64,000 bases of DNA from a virus: positions 62,001 through 126,000 of the IMG/VR virus record IMGVR_UViG_3300008108_000016, one strand, 5' to 3'. Below, in pieces: positions 16,436-25,603 of this stretch. The notes beneath the pieces are model-generated. The model was not told the origin of the DNA, searched no databases, and saw only the letters and a program-made list of their open reading frames with translations. The position numbers and the translations under genes were made by a program. Numbering within the stretch: position 1 is the first letter of the stretch; each line of letters begins with the position of its first letter.

Positions 16436-19361
16436 ATACGTGTTGTTCCCAACCAGGTTCTGCCAATTCATACATATAGTTAGGATCAATACCAACCTTA
16501 TCCCAAAACTCAACTTCACCTTCTTCCATTTTCATTAAGTGTTCATCAAGATCATCCTGATCCCTTTCCTCAAATGGAACACCATTAATAAGTTCACATT
16601 GTTCCTTTGTGAAAAATCCTCTTTCTTCAGGATTCTTAACTAATAGTCCACTTCTTACCTCTTCCTTAAAAACAATAAGTAATGGTTCTACCCTTTTATT
16701 AAAAGTAACAATTGCTCTCGGTACGTTATATTCCCCTGTCATATCGGGATTATTTTCAATGTCAGAAGGATCTAACATATAGGAATTTAATTGAATTACC
16801 GAATCTGAAGTTGCAACTCTATATGCCATATCTGTTGGTATTCCCGTATTAGCCTCCTTATATTTACTATCACTACGAACCCAGTTATCATCCGACCAAG
16901 ATTTTTCCCAACCATTATTAAGTAGGTATTGTTCTTTATTTTTATAATCTGATTTTTTGTAGTTTGAAAAATACAAATTTATCTGTTCATCAGTCCATCC
17001 CTTTTTTGGTCTGTTAACTTTTTGAACATCTCCGTGTGATGCCTTTGTACCGTTATTAACATAATAGATAATATCACCCAAATTTACATTAAGACCATCT
17101 CTAATTGCAAGTTCCATGTGTGCTTGTCTTGACATCAAAGCACCTGCCTTTGTAGTTTGTTTACTTCTTTTAATGTAATCCTCAATACTCTGTTTAACTT
17201 TTGATTTAGAAGCAATTTGCATTAATGGAATTTTTTGATCAAATATAGTTTGTAAATAATCGTAATAGTAGTCAACAAATTCCTGACCCCTACCCTCAAG
17301 AAGTAGTCTAATTCCTTTATCCAAAAACACCTCAATGTATTTAGGCATTTTTTTAGATTTTATTGAGTTACCCGTTAATTTAATTTTTCCGTTGTGTTCT
17401 AAGGTTGCATAGTTTTTACGAGCAAGATTAATACATGAACTCCATGTTCCATCACAATCAAGACCCATTTCACCCCTCATAAACATATCGTTAAATTCCG
17501 CAACATCAGCATCATAACCTCTGTACTCTTTTCCTTCTTTAACCAACCAATTTAAACCTTTCCCAATATAAACACGATCATCTACACCACCTTCAGGTAA
17601 TGAGAAGTTCATACCATCGGTATCACATACGAGTGGGGTATAACCTCGTTTTATAAAGAACTTTAACATTTGACGAAGATACTGCCTACCCGTACAGGTA
17701 ATCTGTTCTCCCATGTCAATATCACCCCATGGGAATACTTGTGGTGCCGAAAGTGAACCAAAGAATGCGTTGATAAAGATCTTAATTGGTAATTGTTTTC
17801 TATCGTAAGACAATGACTTTTTCTTGTCAATACTTTTATATTCAGAAGCCAAATTCTTATACATGATACGAGTACTTCTAAAATAAGATAGTAATCCCTT
17901 CATCGCTCCCGTTATATCGCAATCAGGGAAAACATCATGAACCAACTGAATTGATGGATATAGTGATGAGTAGTCAAGTTTTAATACATCTTTAGAATAT
18001 CCCACCTTTAGTAGTCTTGATAGACCACCAACAAATCTTCTTTGTTCTTCTTTCTTTGGTATAGCAAGTCCATACTTATATGACCAAGCAAGCATTATCA
18101 TTTTCCATAATGTTGCAGTTCCCATTGTTGAAACCCTTTCATATGTTGTTGGTACTAATGATGCAAGAAGAAATGTCCCTTGATTGAACTCATCATCAAC
18201 AATTAGGGTTTCCTCAAGGTCATCGTCAAGATATCTCTCAACAATATCATCACCAGTTGTTTTTATGTATATATCTCCTCTTCTATAACATACCTCATCA
18301 ACCTTTGGGTCTGATCCGACTTTTTTATATTTACCATTTGTTGTATTTAACCAATACTCATTTTTTTCAGCATACATAGGGCCAATCTTAGTATGATCAA
18401 TATAAATACGATCTTTAGCCTCGGCATCAATATATTTTGTAATATACTTAAGACCCGCTTCTTTTATATTTGAATTGATTGCCTGAGCTCTACGAACAGA
18501 ATGGATAATATCAATTACGTTATACCCCCACATTTGTACTTGGTTATATCTCTCAACTTCGTTTGCCAATTTCAACATTGATTCCTTTTGTGAAATTGGT
18601 TTCAGATGATTTAAAGATGTTGGGATCTTTTTAAGGTCAATATGAAGGGCTTTACACCTTTCAAAGATCCAATACCAGTCAAAGTTTGCTGAGTTATACC
18701 CACCAATAATAGAAGGTTTTATTTCGTCTATAATTCTAAAGAACTCAACAAGTCCTTTTCTTTCTTGATCTTCATCTTTACATTCAATAACTTTTAAAAA
18801 CCCTTTATTAGTTTTCATACCTATCATGAATATACGACCGTCTTTAGGTTCCAATGCGGTCGTTTCCAAGTCAAATACAAACCTTGTAATGTCGTTGTAT
18901 TCCTCAAAACCTTTAAATAATCTTTTTTCTTTTGAGATGAGGTATTGTTCTACAGGAGGTAGAACCATTATTTTATCTTTAGTTTTTTCTCCCCAAGGAT
19001 CTATTCCACCATCTCTAAAAAATTGAATGAGTTCTCTATAACCTTTCAACGATTTAACCATAAACGTTAAACCATTCTCCAATCTTTTATTTCCATCGGT
19101 GCGTAATTTCTCAATGACAATACCATATTTTGTCATTGCTTCTTTTTGTTGATCTTTAGATGAGTTGTAAAAATTTAGACCTCGTAAATCACCAACCCAT
19201 GCAAATGCGGTTAGTTTGTCTTTTTGAATTGATTTACCCTTATCAGGTGTTTCTTTGATTTTATAAATGCAGTTTGAAACATAATCATATTCTATGGAAA
19301 CAATATGTTGTTCAGGATCCGATCCCTCAAGGAACGATTTAATTTCTTCGTGATTAATCAT
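16434..19361 (-). CDS. Family B DNA polymerase (gp43-like)
   Basis: The 975-aa enzyme has proofreading Exo I (FVFDLETTALEP, near 165) and Exo II (IIGGYNSANFDWYWI, near 215). Polymerase motif A is LKLDYSSLYPSI near 460, motif B KIFINAFFGSL near 525 and motif C VCDTDGMNF near 580. All catalytic acidic residues are present, so it should be an active replicative polymerase with 3'-5' exonuclease. It is slightly longer than T4 gp43 (898 aa). It ends against the plus-strand terminator. No intron or split was seen, unlike in some T4-like phages. Confidence 0.95.
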   Translation of the reverse strand: MINHEEIKSFLEGSDPEQHIVSIEYDYVSNCIYKIKETPDKGKSIQKDKLTAFAWVGDLRGLNFYNSSKDQQKEAMTKYGIVIEKLRTDGNKRLENGLTFMVKSLKGYRELIQFFRDGGIDPWGEKTKDKIMVLPPVEQYLISKEKRLFKGFEEYNDITRFVFDLETTALEPKDGRIFMIGMKTNKGFLKVIECKDEDQERKGLVEFFRIIDEIKPSIIGGYNSANFDWYWIFERCKALHIDLKKIPTSLNHLKPISQKESMLKLANEVERYNQVQMWGYNVIDIIHSVRRAQAINSNIKEAGLKYITKYIDAEAKDRIYIDHTKIGPMYAEKNEYWLNTTNGKYKKVGSDPKVDEVCYRRGDIYIKTTGDDIVERYLDDDLEETLIVDDEFNQGTFLLASLVPTTYERVSTMGTATLWKMIMLAWSYKYGLAIPKKEEQRRFVGGLSRLLKVGYSKDVLKLDYSSLYPSIQLVHDVFPDCDITGAMKGLLSYFRSTRIMYKNLASEYKSIDKKKSLSYDRKQLPIKIFINAFFGSLSAPQVFPWGDIDMGEQITCTGRQYLRQMLKFFIKRGYTPLVCDTDGMNFSLPEGGVDDRVYIGKGLNWLVKEGKEYRGYDADVAEFNDMFMRGEMGLDCDGTWSSCINLARKNYATLEHNGKIKLTGNSIKSKKMPKYIEVFLDKGIRLLLEGRGQEFVDYYYDYLQTIFDQKIPLMQIASKSKVKQSIEDYIKRSKQTTKAGALMSRQAHMELAIRDGLNVNLGDIIYYVNNGTKASHGDVQKVNRPKKGWTDEQINLYFSNYKKSDYKNKEQYLLNNGWEKSWSDDNWVRSDSKYKEANTGIPTDMAYRVATSDSVIQLNSYMLDPSDIENNPDMTGEYNVPRAIVTFNKRVEPLLIVFKEEVRSGLLVKNPEERGFFTKEQCELINGVPFEERDQDDLDEHLMKMEEGEVEFWDKVGIDPNYMYELAEPGWEQHV

Positions 19362-19459
19362 TAATAATATATTTAAATTGGTTCATTATCTGCTGGTCTA
19401 TGCCAACATTTACCTTCCTTTTTAAATATATTATAAAAACAAACTAATGTCAAAATAAA

Positions 19460-19481
19460 CCCCCAATTTTATTTTTGGGGG
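19460..19481 (-). terminator. Rho-independent terminator after the small-protein pair
   Basis: CCCCCAA (19475-19481 on the minus strand) pairs with TTGGGGG (19460-19466) across an 8-base loop and is followed by TTTATTTT. It lies six bases past the stop at 19487 and should insulate these genes from the polymerase gene. Confidence 0.75.
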
Positions 19482-19486
19482 ATATA

Positions 19487-19723
19487 TTATGCTTGATAAA
19501 TTTCTTTTAGTCTTGCCTCAACATCGGCATTTGTCCAATCACCAATTGCATCGTAAGCATCGCCTTCCCATAAAGTAATCGGCTCACCAAATTGATCAGT
19601 GTGAATTACAACCATCTTTCTTTCAGGAAAATCAACCATTCTTTTAATGTTAATCTCATTAACGGTTTTTGTTTGTTCTGGTACAACTACCACAGTTTTA
19701 GGGTTTTCAATTGTTACTTTCAT
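19487..19723 (-). CDS. Small protein of unknown function
   Basis: The 78-aa protein has a beta-rich N-terminal half (VTIENPKTVVVVPEQ) and an acidic helical C-terminus (DVEARLKEIYQA) after an aromatic patch (ITLWEGDAYDAIGDW). I recognise no family. It is the second gene of a two-gene minus-strand unit that ends at a terminator. Its neighbour looks like a virion protein, so a structural role is the best guess. Confidence 0.5.
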   Translation of the reverse strand: MKVTIENPKTVVVVPEQTKTVNEINIKRMVDFPERKMVVIHTDQFGEPITLWEGDAYDAIGDWTNADVEARLKEIYQA

Positions 19724-19744
19724 TTTTAATTTATTTTATGTTTA

Positions 19745-20161
19745 TTAATTACAACAAGGAAAATCAATTACATAACAACTTTCATAAGGCAAGTCTTCAG
19801 ATATGAAACTTTCTTGTATGTTTATAAAAAGTCGTTCACGTATTGGTAAAATTAATGTACCATCAGTATTTCTTAATAAGAATTGACCTTCATACCTACC
19901 CACTTTATTTGTATCTCTTGGGGTAAACTGATAGTATATATAATATTCTGGATCCGCATTTGGATCTATTTGTACTTTCTCAACAAATCCTGCGGGTCTT
20001 GTGGAAATTTTAGGAATTCCTGTCTCAACATTAACCATTGAAAAGAATATTGAAGACTCCTCTATCATAGACATAAAATTATTATAATCACTCCTCCCGT
20101 CTTTTACTACTTGTAGTTTTAAAATAGGTAAAGTCGCATTTTTCTTTATGTAGAATTCCAT
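19745..20161 (-). CDS. Probable virion-associated beta-sandwich protein
   Basis: The 138-aa protein starts MEFYIKKNATLPILKLQVV and contains YYIYYQFTPRDTNKVGRYEGQFLLRN. This layout is like the N-terminal beta-sandwich of baseplate-upper-type or fibre-associated phage proteins, but the resemblance is weak. It ends with a Cys cluster (ESCYVIDFPCCN). It is the first gene of a short unit with the 78-aa gene. No enzyme motif was seen. Confidence 0.45.
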   Translation of the reverse strand: MEFYIKKNATLPILKLQVVKDGRSDYNNFMSMIEESSIFFSMVNVETGIPKISTRPAGFVEKVQIDPNADPEYYIYYQFTPRDTNKVGRYEGQFLLRNTDGTLILPIRERLFINIQESFISEDLPYESCYVIDFPCCN

Positions 20162-20174
20162 TAGTGTTTTTACT

Positions 20175-20181
20175 ATAAATA
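20175..20181 (-). promoter_or_regulatory. Candidate promoter motif TATTTAT before the two-gene unit
   Basis: Within AAGTATTTATAG, 13 bases from ATG 20161. Together with the downstream hairpin at 19460 it would define a complete two-gene transcript. Confidence 0.35.
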
Positions 20182-20246
20182 CTTGATAGAAAGAAAATAT
20201 TTTTTATTTATTATTAATTATAGTGAAACTTTAATAATAAACAAGA

Positions 20247-20253
20247 TATTTAT
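20247..20253 (+). promoter_or_regulatory. Candidate promoter motif TATTTAT before the small RHH gene
   Basis: Within AAGATATTTATATAATATG; the motif ends five bases before ATG 20259. Confidence 0.3.
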
Positions 20254-20258
20254 ATAAT

Positions 20259-20414
20259 ATGGCAAGACCAACAAAATTAGAAAAAGACAGAAAGATTAAA
20301 TTTGGAATAAGTTTAGATCGTGATTTGTTTGATAGAATGGTTAAAGAAAAAATTAAAAAGTCAACATTACTTAATAAATTATTAAGAGAATATTATGAAA
20401 ACAAAAATTTGTAG
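20259..20414 (+). CDS. Small ribbon-helix-helix-like DNA-binding protein
   Basis: The 51-aa protein (MARPTKLEKD...) has a basic N-terminus, a short strand (IKFGISLD) and two helices (RDLFDRMVKE and STLLNKLLREYY), as in CopG/Arc repressors. Its last 20 bases overlap the start of the HNH gene, so it could control or be co-translated with that mobile endonuclease. The MARP start is shared with the partial gene at 63671, but the rest of the sequence differs. Confidence 0.6.
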   Translation: MARPTKLEKDRKIKFGISLDRDLFDRMVKEKIKKSTLLNKLLREYYENKNL

Positions 20415-21006
20415 TAAATGTAAGGAAGAAAAGGATGTTTGTGAGTTTTATAAAAACAACAAAAATCCTAACTTATATAGAGGAAGTTGTAAAATATGTA
20501 TGAATAAACAATCAAAAGAATATACTGAAAAAAATAAAATCTCTATCTCCGAAAAAAATAAAGAATATCGTAAAAAAAACAGAGAATTGATAAAAATTAA
20601 AAGAAAAAAATATTTAGAAAACAACCCAAATTTATTTAAAAATTGGTATAATAAAAACAAAGAAAGTAGGAAGGAGTATTTAAAAAAATATAATTCCAAC
20701 CCAATAGTAAAAGTAAAAAATTCATTAAGATCAAGAATAAACGAACTAATGAATAAAAAATACAATAACCCAAAAACAACAGATTTAGTTGGGTGTGATT
20801 ATAGTTTATTAATTGAGTATATTGAGAGTAAATTTACAATTGGAATGTCTTGGGAAAATTATGGTTATTATGGTTGGCATATTGATCATATAGTCCCATT
20901 ATCCTCGGCAAAAAATGAAAATGAATTAAAAAAATTATTCCATTATACAAACCTACAACCATTATGGGCTGAAGAAAATTTAAGTAAAGGAAATAAAATA
21001 TTTTAA
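20395..21006 (+). CDS. HNH endonuclease (probable homing endonuclease)
   Basis: The 203-aa protein has an N-terminal zinc knuckle (CSKCKEEKDVCEF, CKICM). A very lysine-rich helical middle follows, then a C-terminal HNH core near 160-200: WHIDHIVPLSSA, then TNLQPLWAEENLSKGNK. This matches the common phage HNH family that cleaves DNA with a single divalent metal. It lies alone with an RHH gene between two minus-strand blocks, as expected for a mobile insertion. Its 3' end overlaps the 3' end of the HtrL/GT gene by four bases. Confidence 0.85.
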   Translation: MKTKICSKCKEEKDVCEFYKNNKNPNLYRGSCKICMNKQSKEYTEKNKISISEKNKEYRKKNRELIKIKRKKYLENNPNLFKNWYNKNKESRKEYLKKYNSNPIVKVKNSLRSRINELMNKKYNNPKTTDLVGCDYSLLIEYIESKFTIGMSWENYGYYGWHIDHIVPLSSAKNENELKKLFHYTNLQPLWAEENLSKGNKIF

Positions 21007-22664
21007 CATTCTTTTCTTAATTCTTTTGCATAGTGGTCAAATCTCTCGTGATCAACTGGAGTTAATAATAATAAACCACCCCTTAATTGATTTTTCTTTG
21101 TTAATTGGTAATGATGACTCATCCAAGTGTTTTCAAAAGGATAAGTCCACTTTGTATCCAAAAACATTTTTTTATTACCTTCCTGACTTATAATATGAGT
21201 CCAATTACAATAGTATATTTCACCATCAACATATGGTAATCCTTTATGTGACATTATATTATTAAACTTAGTTTTTGGCGCATTTGGGTCTAATCCATTG
21301 ATTGGTAAATTTGGTTTTTCTGGAAAATACTCATTTCTTTTTTCTTGTGGAAGATTATACCACGGCCAACAAGTTCCGTTGTCACCGTAAAATTCAGTGT
21401 AATTTATTTTTAGAAATTCAAAATTTTCTTTATTCATTATTTCAGTACACTTGTTAAATAAATTTGGTGTGTATCTATTGAATCCATTTCTACAAGTCTC
21501 ATCTGGTTTATTTTGGAAAAACATATCGTCCTCTGACCACCACATATATTGTAAATCTGTATTAGCAAAATGTTCTGCAACAAACTGTCTTCCACCACAA
21601 ATACCCAAATTATTTTTCTTTATATGTAGAAAATTATACTCATCACATAGTTCTCTATACCTTGGTGTTGTTGAAAGGTCGGTTGAGTTATCAAGTAAAA
21701 ATTTTTTTGTTTTATGAATAAAGTTTGGATCATAATCCAACATTGATTTTATTAAAGTTTCAAATTGTTTTGGTGAATTAAATGTAATTACATATAAACC
21801 AACATCTCCATTATAATTTGTAACAACTTTTTTTCCTTCATTTTTTAATACAACCTTATTATTTTTCACATCCTCAAAAAATTTATATACAAGTCCATTG
21901 GATTCTATTTGACAATAATCAATTAATTTTGGGTATTGATATAGTAAGATTGTAAATAGACTTTCTTCTGTCCCCATAAATCCTCGTTTAAGTGTATCAA
22001 TTAATAACCCATAATACAATGTATTCATTTGTGATATAGTATCTTTGTTACCACCAAAGAATCCTCCACGAGCAACAACATTGGGTATAGAATTTGTCAG
22101 CTGTTTCATTTCATTATAATCAAATCCGTGAATTTCTAACTCGGCGTCATATGGAAAACTAACAAACAAAAACTTATCTGTTATAATGTTGATTTTTTCT
22201 AAAACATTATCGTGAGTGAAATATCCCGAATGAACCGTGTTTGTTAAACCAGCATCAATCCAGTATAATTTTTCTGAATTAAACTTATCTAAAATTTTGG
22301 CATCGTTAAGTAAAAACATTTTAGACATAACAAGGGGGTTATACATTTCTAACCTTGATTGTGTGGAATCTTTTAACCAACCAACTTGATTATACCATTT
22401 TGGGTTGTTCCTGATATTTTGAATTAAATCAAAGTATTCATTGGTTTTAAACCAACTTAAATCTCTTAAAATAAATTGAGTATTACTTTCGTCTCTCACA
22501 CTAAAAACGAATTCTTTTAATTCCGAATCCCCAAATATTATCATCTTGGAGTCCATCTTTAATAACTCCGAAAATTTATCAAGGTAGTGAGTATAAGATC
22601 TTGACCAACCATCATTGAGTTCTCCTCTACCAATATCCCATAAACCAGTTACTAATGTTATCAT
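21003..22664 (-). CDS. Two-domain glycosyltransferase: HtrL/YibB-like N-terminus, GT2-like C-terminus
   Basis: The 553-aa protein has an N-terminal half of HtrL/YibB type (MITLVTGLWDIGRG, NPLVMSKMFLL, YWIDAGLTNT). That family is associated with lipopolysaccharide sugar transfer. From about residue 290 a second domain has GT-A features: GLYVITFNSPKQFETLIKSM, then YMWWSEDDMFF with a DD pair for metal and nucleotide-sugar binding. It starts inside the stop of the preceding methyltransferase gene (ATGA). A fused enzyme could add two successive sugars; donors and acceptors are unknown. Confidence 0.75.
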   Translation of the reverse strand: MITLVTGLWDIGRGELNDGWSRSYTHYLDKFSELLKMDSKMIIFGDSELKEFVFSVRDESNTQFILRDLSWFKTNEYFDLIQNIRNNPKWYNQVGWLKDSTQSRLEMYNPLVMSKMFLLNDAKILDKFNSEKLYWIDAGLTNTVHSGYFTHDNVLEKINIITDKFLFVSFPYDAELEIHGFDYNEMKQLTNSIPNVVARGGFFGGNKDTISQMNTLYYGLLIDTLKRGFMGTEESLFTILLYQYPKLIDYCQIESNGLVYKFFEDVKNNKVVLKNEGKKVVTNYNGDVGLYVITFNSPKQFETLIKSMLDYDPNFIHKTKKFLLDNSTDLSTTPRYRELCDEYNFLHIKKNNLGICGGRQFVAEHFANTDLQYMWWSEDDMFFQNKPDETCRNGFNRYTPNLFNKCTEIMNKENFEFLKINYTEFYGDNGTCWPWYNLPQEKRNEYFPEKPNLPINGLDPNAPKTKFNNIMSHKGLPYVDGEIYYCNWTHIISQEGNKKMFLDTKWTYPFENTWMSHHYQLTKKNQLRGGLLLLTPVDHERFDHYAKELRKEC

Positions 22665-23254
22665 TGTTCTTTAATTTTACATACCCATACAACTAAACGA
22701 AATTCATCCTCCATATATGGTTTAAGGTTATAAGTTAAACAACTTTCATTAATATCGGAATCTTGTATTTCTAACCAATTCCATATTTTATCTTTTATAT
22801 TTTTATTAAAGTAATCTTCATTTGGTGCATAATCGTGAGCCATAATAATATCACCAATTTTTAGAAATTGTGATAATAATCTAAATTCGTTTTTTTTACT
22901 ACCACCATCACAAAGAACTAAAGTACGTCCTTCAGATTGTATAAAATCTTTTATCTCGTCAGGATAATCCAAGTCAGAATATGGATAATTAAAAATATTT
23001 TTTGTTATTATTTCTATATTTTTATTTTTTAACTTTAGATTTTTCTGTTCGTTAAGATCATAAGTTCTAATAACATTAGATTCTAAATTATTATTGTCTA
23101 ATATATTTCTTAACATTAATGTTAGTCCTCCATCCGCAGTACCAATTTCTAATATTCTATTTGGTTTATAATTTTTAATTAACTCATTAAAAACATTATC
23201 AACATTTGGGTGTTGACTAATAATTAAATTTTCATATATAAAATGTCCATTCAT
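22661..23254 (-). CDS. Class I SAM-dependent methyltransferase-like (CmcI type)
   Basis: The 197-aa protein shows a Rossmann SAM-binding motif (ILEIGTADGGLTLML near residue 35) and a later acidic strand (TLVLCDGGSKKNEF). A catalytic-region-like GDIIMAHDY follows, as in cephalosporin-hydroxylase/CmcI-type methyltransferases. Such enzymes O-methylate sugars or other small acceptors. It sits between two glycosyltransferases, four bases from one and overlapping the other, so methyl-capping of a glycan is likely. Substrate is inferred from context only. Confidence 0.65.
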   Translation of the reverse strand: MNGHFIYENLIISQHPNVDNVFNELIKNYKPNRILEIGTADGGLTLMLRNILDNNNLESNVIRTYDLNEQKNLKLKNKNIEIITKNIFNYPYSDLDYPDEIKDFIQSEGRTLVLCDGGSKKNEFRLLSQFLKIGDIIMAHDYAPNEDYFNKNIKDKIWNWLEIQDSDINESCLTYNLKPYMEDEFRLVVWVCKIKEQ

Positions 23255-23257
23255 ATT

Positions 23258-24505
23258 TTATAAATTTCCCGTTAATCTTTCACACCATCCTTTTGATAAG
23301 CTGTGAGGCCAAACAACCCAATATTTTGGTTTTTCGGTTGTATTAAATTCTCTCCATATTTTACAATATTTATCAGGATCGTTCATCATTCTGTTTATTT
23401 CATTAATGTCGGCATCTTGTCTATGTAGTGTCTCATCTTTTTCATTGTGAAACGCAACAACCCAAAAGTCATAATCCGTTTCTTTAACATAGTCATAAGA
23501 TATATCAATACAATGTTTAAACACTTGTGTAAAACTATTTAACCACTCTTCTTCATCATTAAAGTCATATGGATTTGGTGGATAATTCTTATCTAATGTA
23601 TATTTCTGAACAGATCTTTTTGAGAACAATATTCCCGCATATTTTTCATAATCTCTAATTGTTCTCTCAGAACCAAAACCGTATTTACCCAAATCACCCT
23701 CATATGATTCTCCATCAATACCTAATATTTGTCTATTTTTTCTATGACAAGATTCATTCTTCTTATACCATTCCTTATCATCATCCCATTGTTTGGTTCT
23801 ACCTTTTCTTGTGTATTCGTGCCAAATAACAACTTTATGAGGGTGGAATAAATCATATCCGTGTGTATATGCTCTCACGGCAATTGATATCTCTTCCCCG
23901 TGAAAGTAATATTCAGGGTCGTGTTGAACTTCCTTTGAAAATTCTCCCAAAGTGAAAGCAAAATGTGCGGAATAGAATCTTGTGGGAATTGGTTCTTTTA
24001 GATCTTTCCAATTAGGAATGACTTCAGGTAGAAAAAACACAACACCTTCAGGTGTGAATCTATCAAAAACCATTCGCCAAGGTTCGGTAACTCTCCCTTG
24101 TGGGTCATTTTCAGGGTCAAATGATGAAACATAACCAGTCAATAAAGGTTTCTTATATCCTTTCTTTTGTAATTGTTTAATCATTTTGATTAATGTATCA
24201 TCCCAATCTTGTTCAAATCTCATATGGGAATCTAACTGAAGTGTATATTTTTCACCTTTGTATAATTGTTGTACTTGGTTTCTTGCCCAACAAACTCCTG
24301 TTGATTCTTGGTATGGTATATTTAAAATACGAAATCTCTTATCATTTTCATATTCAGATAAATTATCAAATCCATCTTCAGGGTGAAATTGACGACAAAT
24401 ACCAAATACTAAATTTTCAGGTTTTTTTGCTTTATCAATACAATCTTTAATTGTTGGGATAAGTTGGGGATCCCTATAGGATGCAATTTGAATAAAAATT
24501 TTCAT
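23258..24505 (-). CDS. GT60-like (Skp1-type) N-acetylglucosaminyltransferase-like protein
   Basis: The 415-aa protein has the pattern of the GlcNAc family (GT60): IFIQIASYRDPQLIPTI at the start, FGICRQFHPEDG, and QESTGVCWARNQVQQLY. The metal-binding region is LQLDSHMRFEQDWD near 93-105, and YFHGEEISIAVRAYTHG lies downstream. Eukaryotic members add GlcNAc to hydroxyproline of cytoplasmic Skp1; bacterial and phage relatives are mostly uncharacterised. It heads the sugar block beside the fibre genes, so fibre protein or host surface glycan may be the acceptor. Confidence 0.75.
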   Translation of the reverse strand: MKIFIQIASYRDPQLIPTIKDCIDKAKKPENLVFGICRQFHPEDGFDNLSEYENDKRFRILNIPYQESTGVCWARNQVQQLYKGEKYTLQLDSHMRFEQDWDDTLIKMIKQLQKKGYKKPLLTGYVSSFDPENDPQGRVTEPWRMVFDRFTPEGVVFFLPEVIPNWKDLKEPIPTRFYSAHFAFTLGEFSKEVQHDPEYYFHGEEISIAVRAYTHGYDLFHPHKVVIWHEYTRKGRTKQWDDDKEWYKKNESCHRKNRQILGIDGESYEGDLGKYGFGSERTIRDYEKYAGILFSKRSVQKYTLDKNYPPNPYDFNDEEEWLNSFTQVFKHCIDISYDYVKETDYDFWVVAFHNEKDETLHRQDADINEINRMMNDPDKYCKIWREFNTTEKPKYWVVWPHSLSKGWCERLTGNL

Positions 24506-24565
24506 TTTTTATTAAAAAAATAAATAAATGAGAATAAAAATAAATAATGTAATGTAATTATTCCC

Positions 24566-25591
24566 TTAATAATCACTTTCCAAGGAAAATCTTGATAAGT
24601 CCCACGCAACCGCACCAGCCGTAGCGTTGTTAGTTGCCCAACATACTCTTCCTAATGGTGTTGTGGTTGAGGGTAAGTTAGTGGATAATGTACCCGATGT
24701 TTGAGCTGTGGTTGATAAATTTGTTATTCTGTAGGTTATTACAGAATCGTTAGGTTTTGCAAATAAAACTATTTCATATAATGAAGTAGTATCTACTGGG
24801 TAACTACCTCCTAAAGGTATAACAGTTGGTGGTGTGCCTGTAATATTATGAACTAAGTTCCAGTTACCCGTACTTGCATTTATTGCCATGCCTATTTTAC
24901 CTGGTGTTGTGGATGTTGTCGGATCAATATTAGTTGGCGCCGCAGTGGCGTTATCGGTCAAACCAATAAACATTCTCATACCTGTTTGAGTTGTTGTTAA
25001 ACCAAATCTACCCACAATAAAGAAACCACCTAATCCCGCGGCGTTACCCCTCCAGCATTCTAATGATGCAATACGAGTTGATGCTAATGAACCGGCACCT
25101 GCTGCTGATGTATTTGTAATTCTTCTTGTTTGACTTTTTAAGTTAGTTGTGGTTATGTTTGGATTTGATATAGTACCAACACTAGTTACTGTACATCCTA
25201 TAGTACCAACTGTTGTACCACCACCAGGTCCTATTACCGATATTTGGTTAAACATCATATTTGGTTGGAACGGTGTATCAACCCCACTTGGCCCAATCCA
25301 TTTTGGCATCTGTCTTCCCGCAATATCTTTTGAATATAATAGTAGGTTACCCGCAGTTGGAGCTGATGGGTCAGCTGTTGATACTAATTGTAAATTACCT
25401 AATAATATCTCAACGTTGGACGCACCACTAAATGTTCCTCCGTTATTGAACTGAACCTCGTTTGTAGTACCTCCTGGTGATCCAGCACTTATTCCGGTTA
25501 AATTAGAACCATTACCAAATAATGTTCCACCACTTATGGTTGTTCCTGTAATTCCTCCTTCCGATAATATTTCGTCTGTTATAAATGTCAT
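24566..25591 (-). CDS. Tail fibre or virion structural protein
   Basis: The 341-aa protein starts with a fibre-like stretch (GGITGTTISGGTLFGNGSNLTG) also present in the giant fibre upstream. It continues with an FNNGGTFSG segment and has a beta-rich C-terminal domain from about 150 (FIVGRFGLTTTQTGMRMFIG, IVLFAKPNDSVITYRITNL). That layout suits a lectin-like or jelly-roll receptor-binding end. It follows the 2503-aa fibre by 12 bases and probably shares its transcript. Shared modules suggest exchange or duplication between the two genes. Confidence 0.7.
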   Translation of the reverse strand: MTFITDEILSEGGITGTTISGGTLFGNGSNLTGISAGSPGGTTNEVQFNNGGTFSGASNVEILLGNLQLVSTADPSAPTAGNLLLYSKDIAGRQMPKWIGPSGVDTPFQPNMMFNQISVIGPGGGTTVGTIGCTVTSVGTISNPNITTTNLKSQTRRITNTSAAGAGSLASTRIASLECWRGNAAGLGGFFIVGRFGLTTTQTGMRMFIGLTDNATAAPTNIDPTTSTTPGKIGMAINASTGNWNLVHNITGTPPTVIPLGGSYPVDTTSLYEIVLFAKPNDSVITYRITNLSTTAQTSGTLSTNLPSTTTPLGRVCWATNNATAGAVAWDLSRFSLESDY

Positions 25592-25603
25592 ATTTTTTTT
25601 ACA

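Noticed and set aside
19362-19459. Possible short peptide gene between the polymerase start and the terminator (minus-strand frame ending KCWHRPADNEPI)
   Set aside because: No ATG opens that frame, and the well-placed ATG in another frame stops after three codons.
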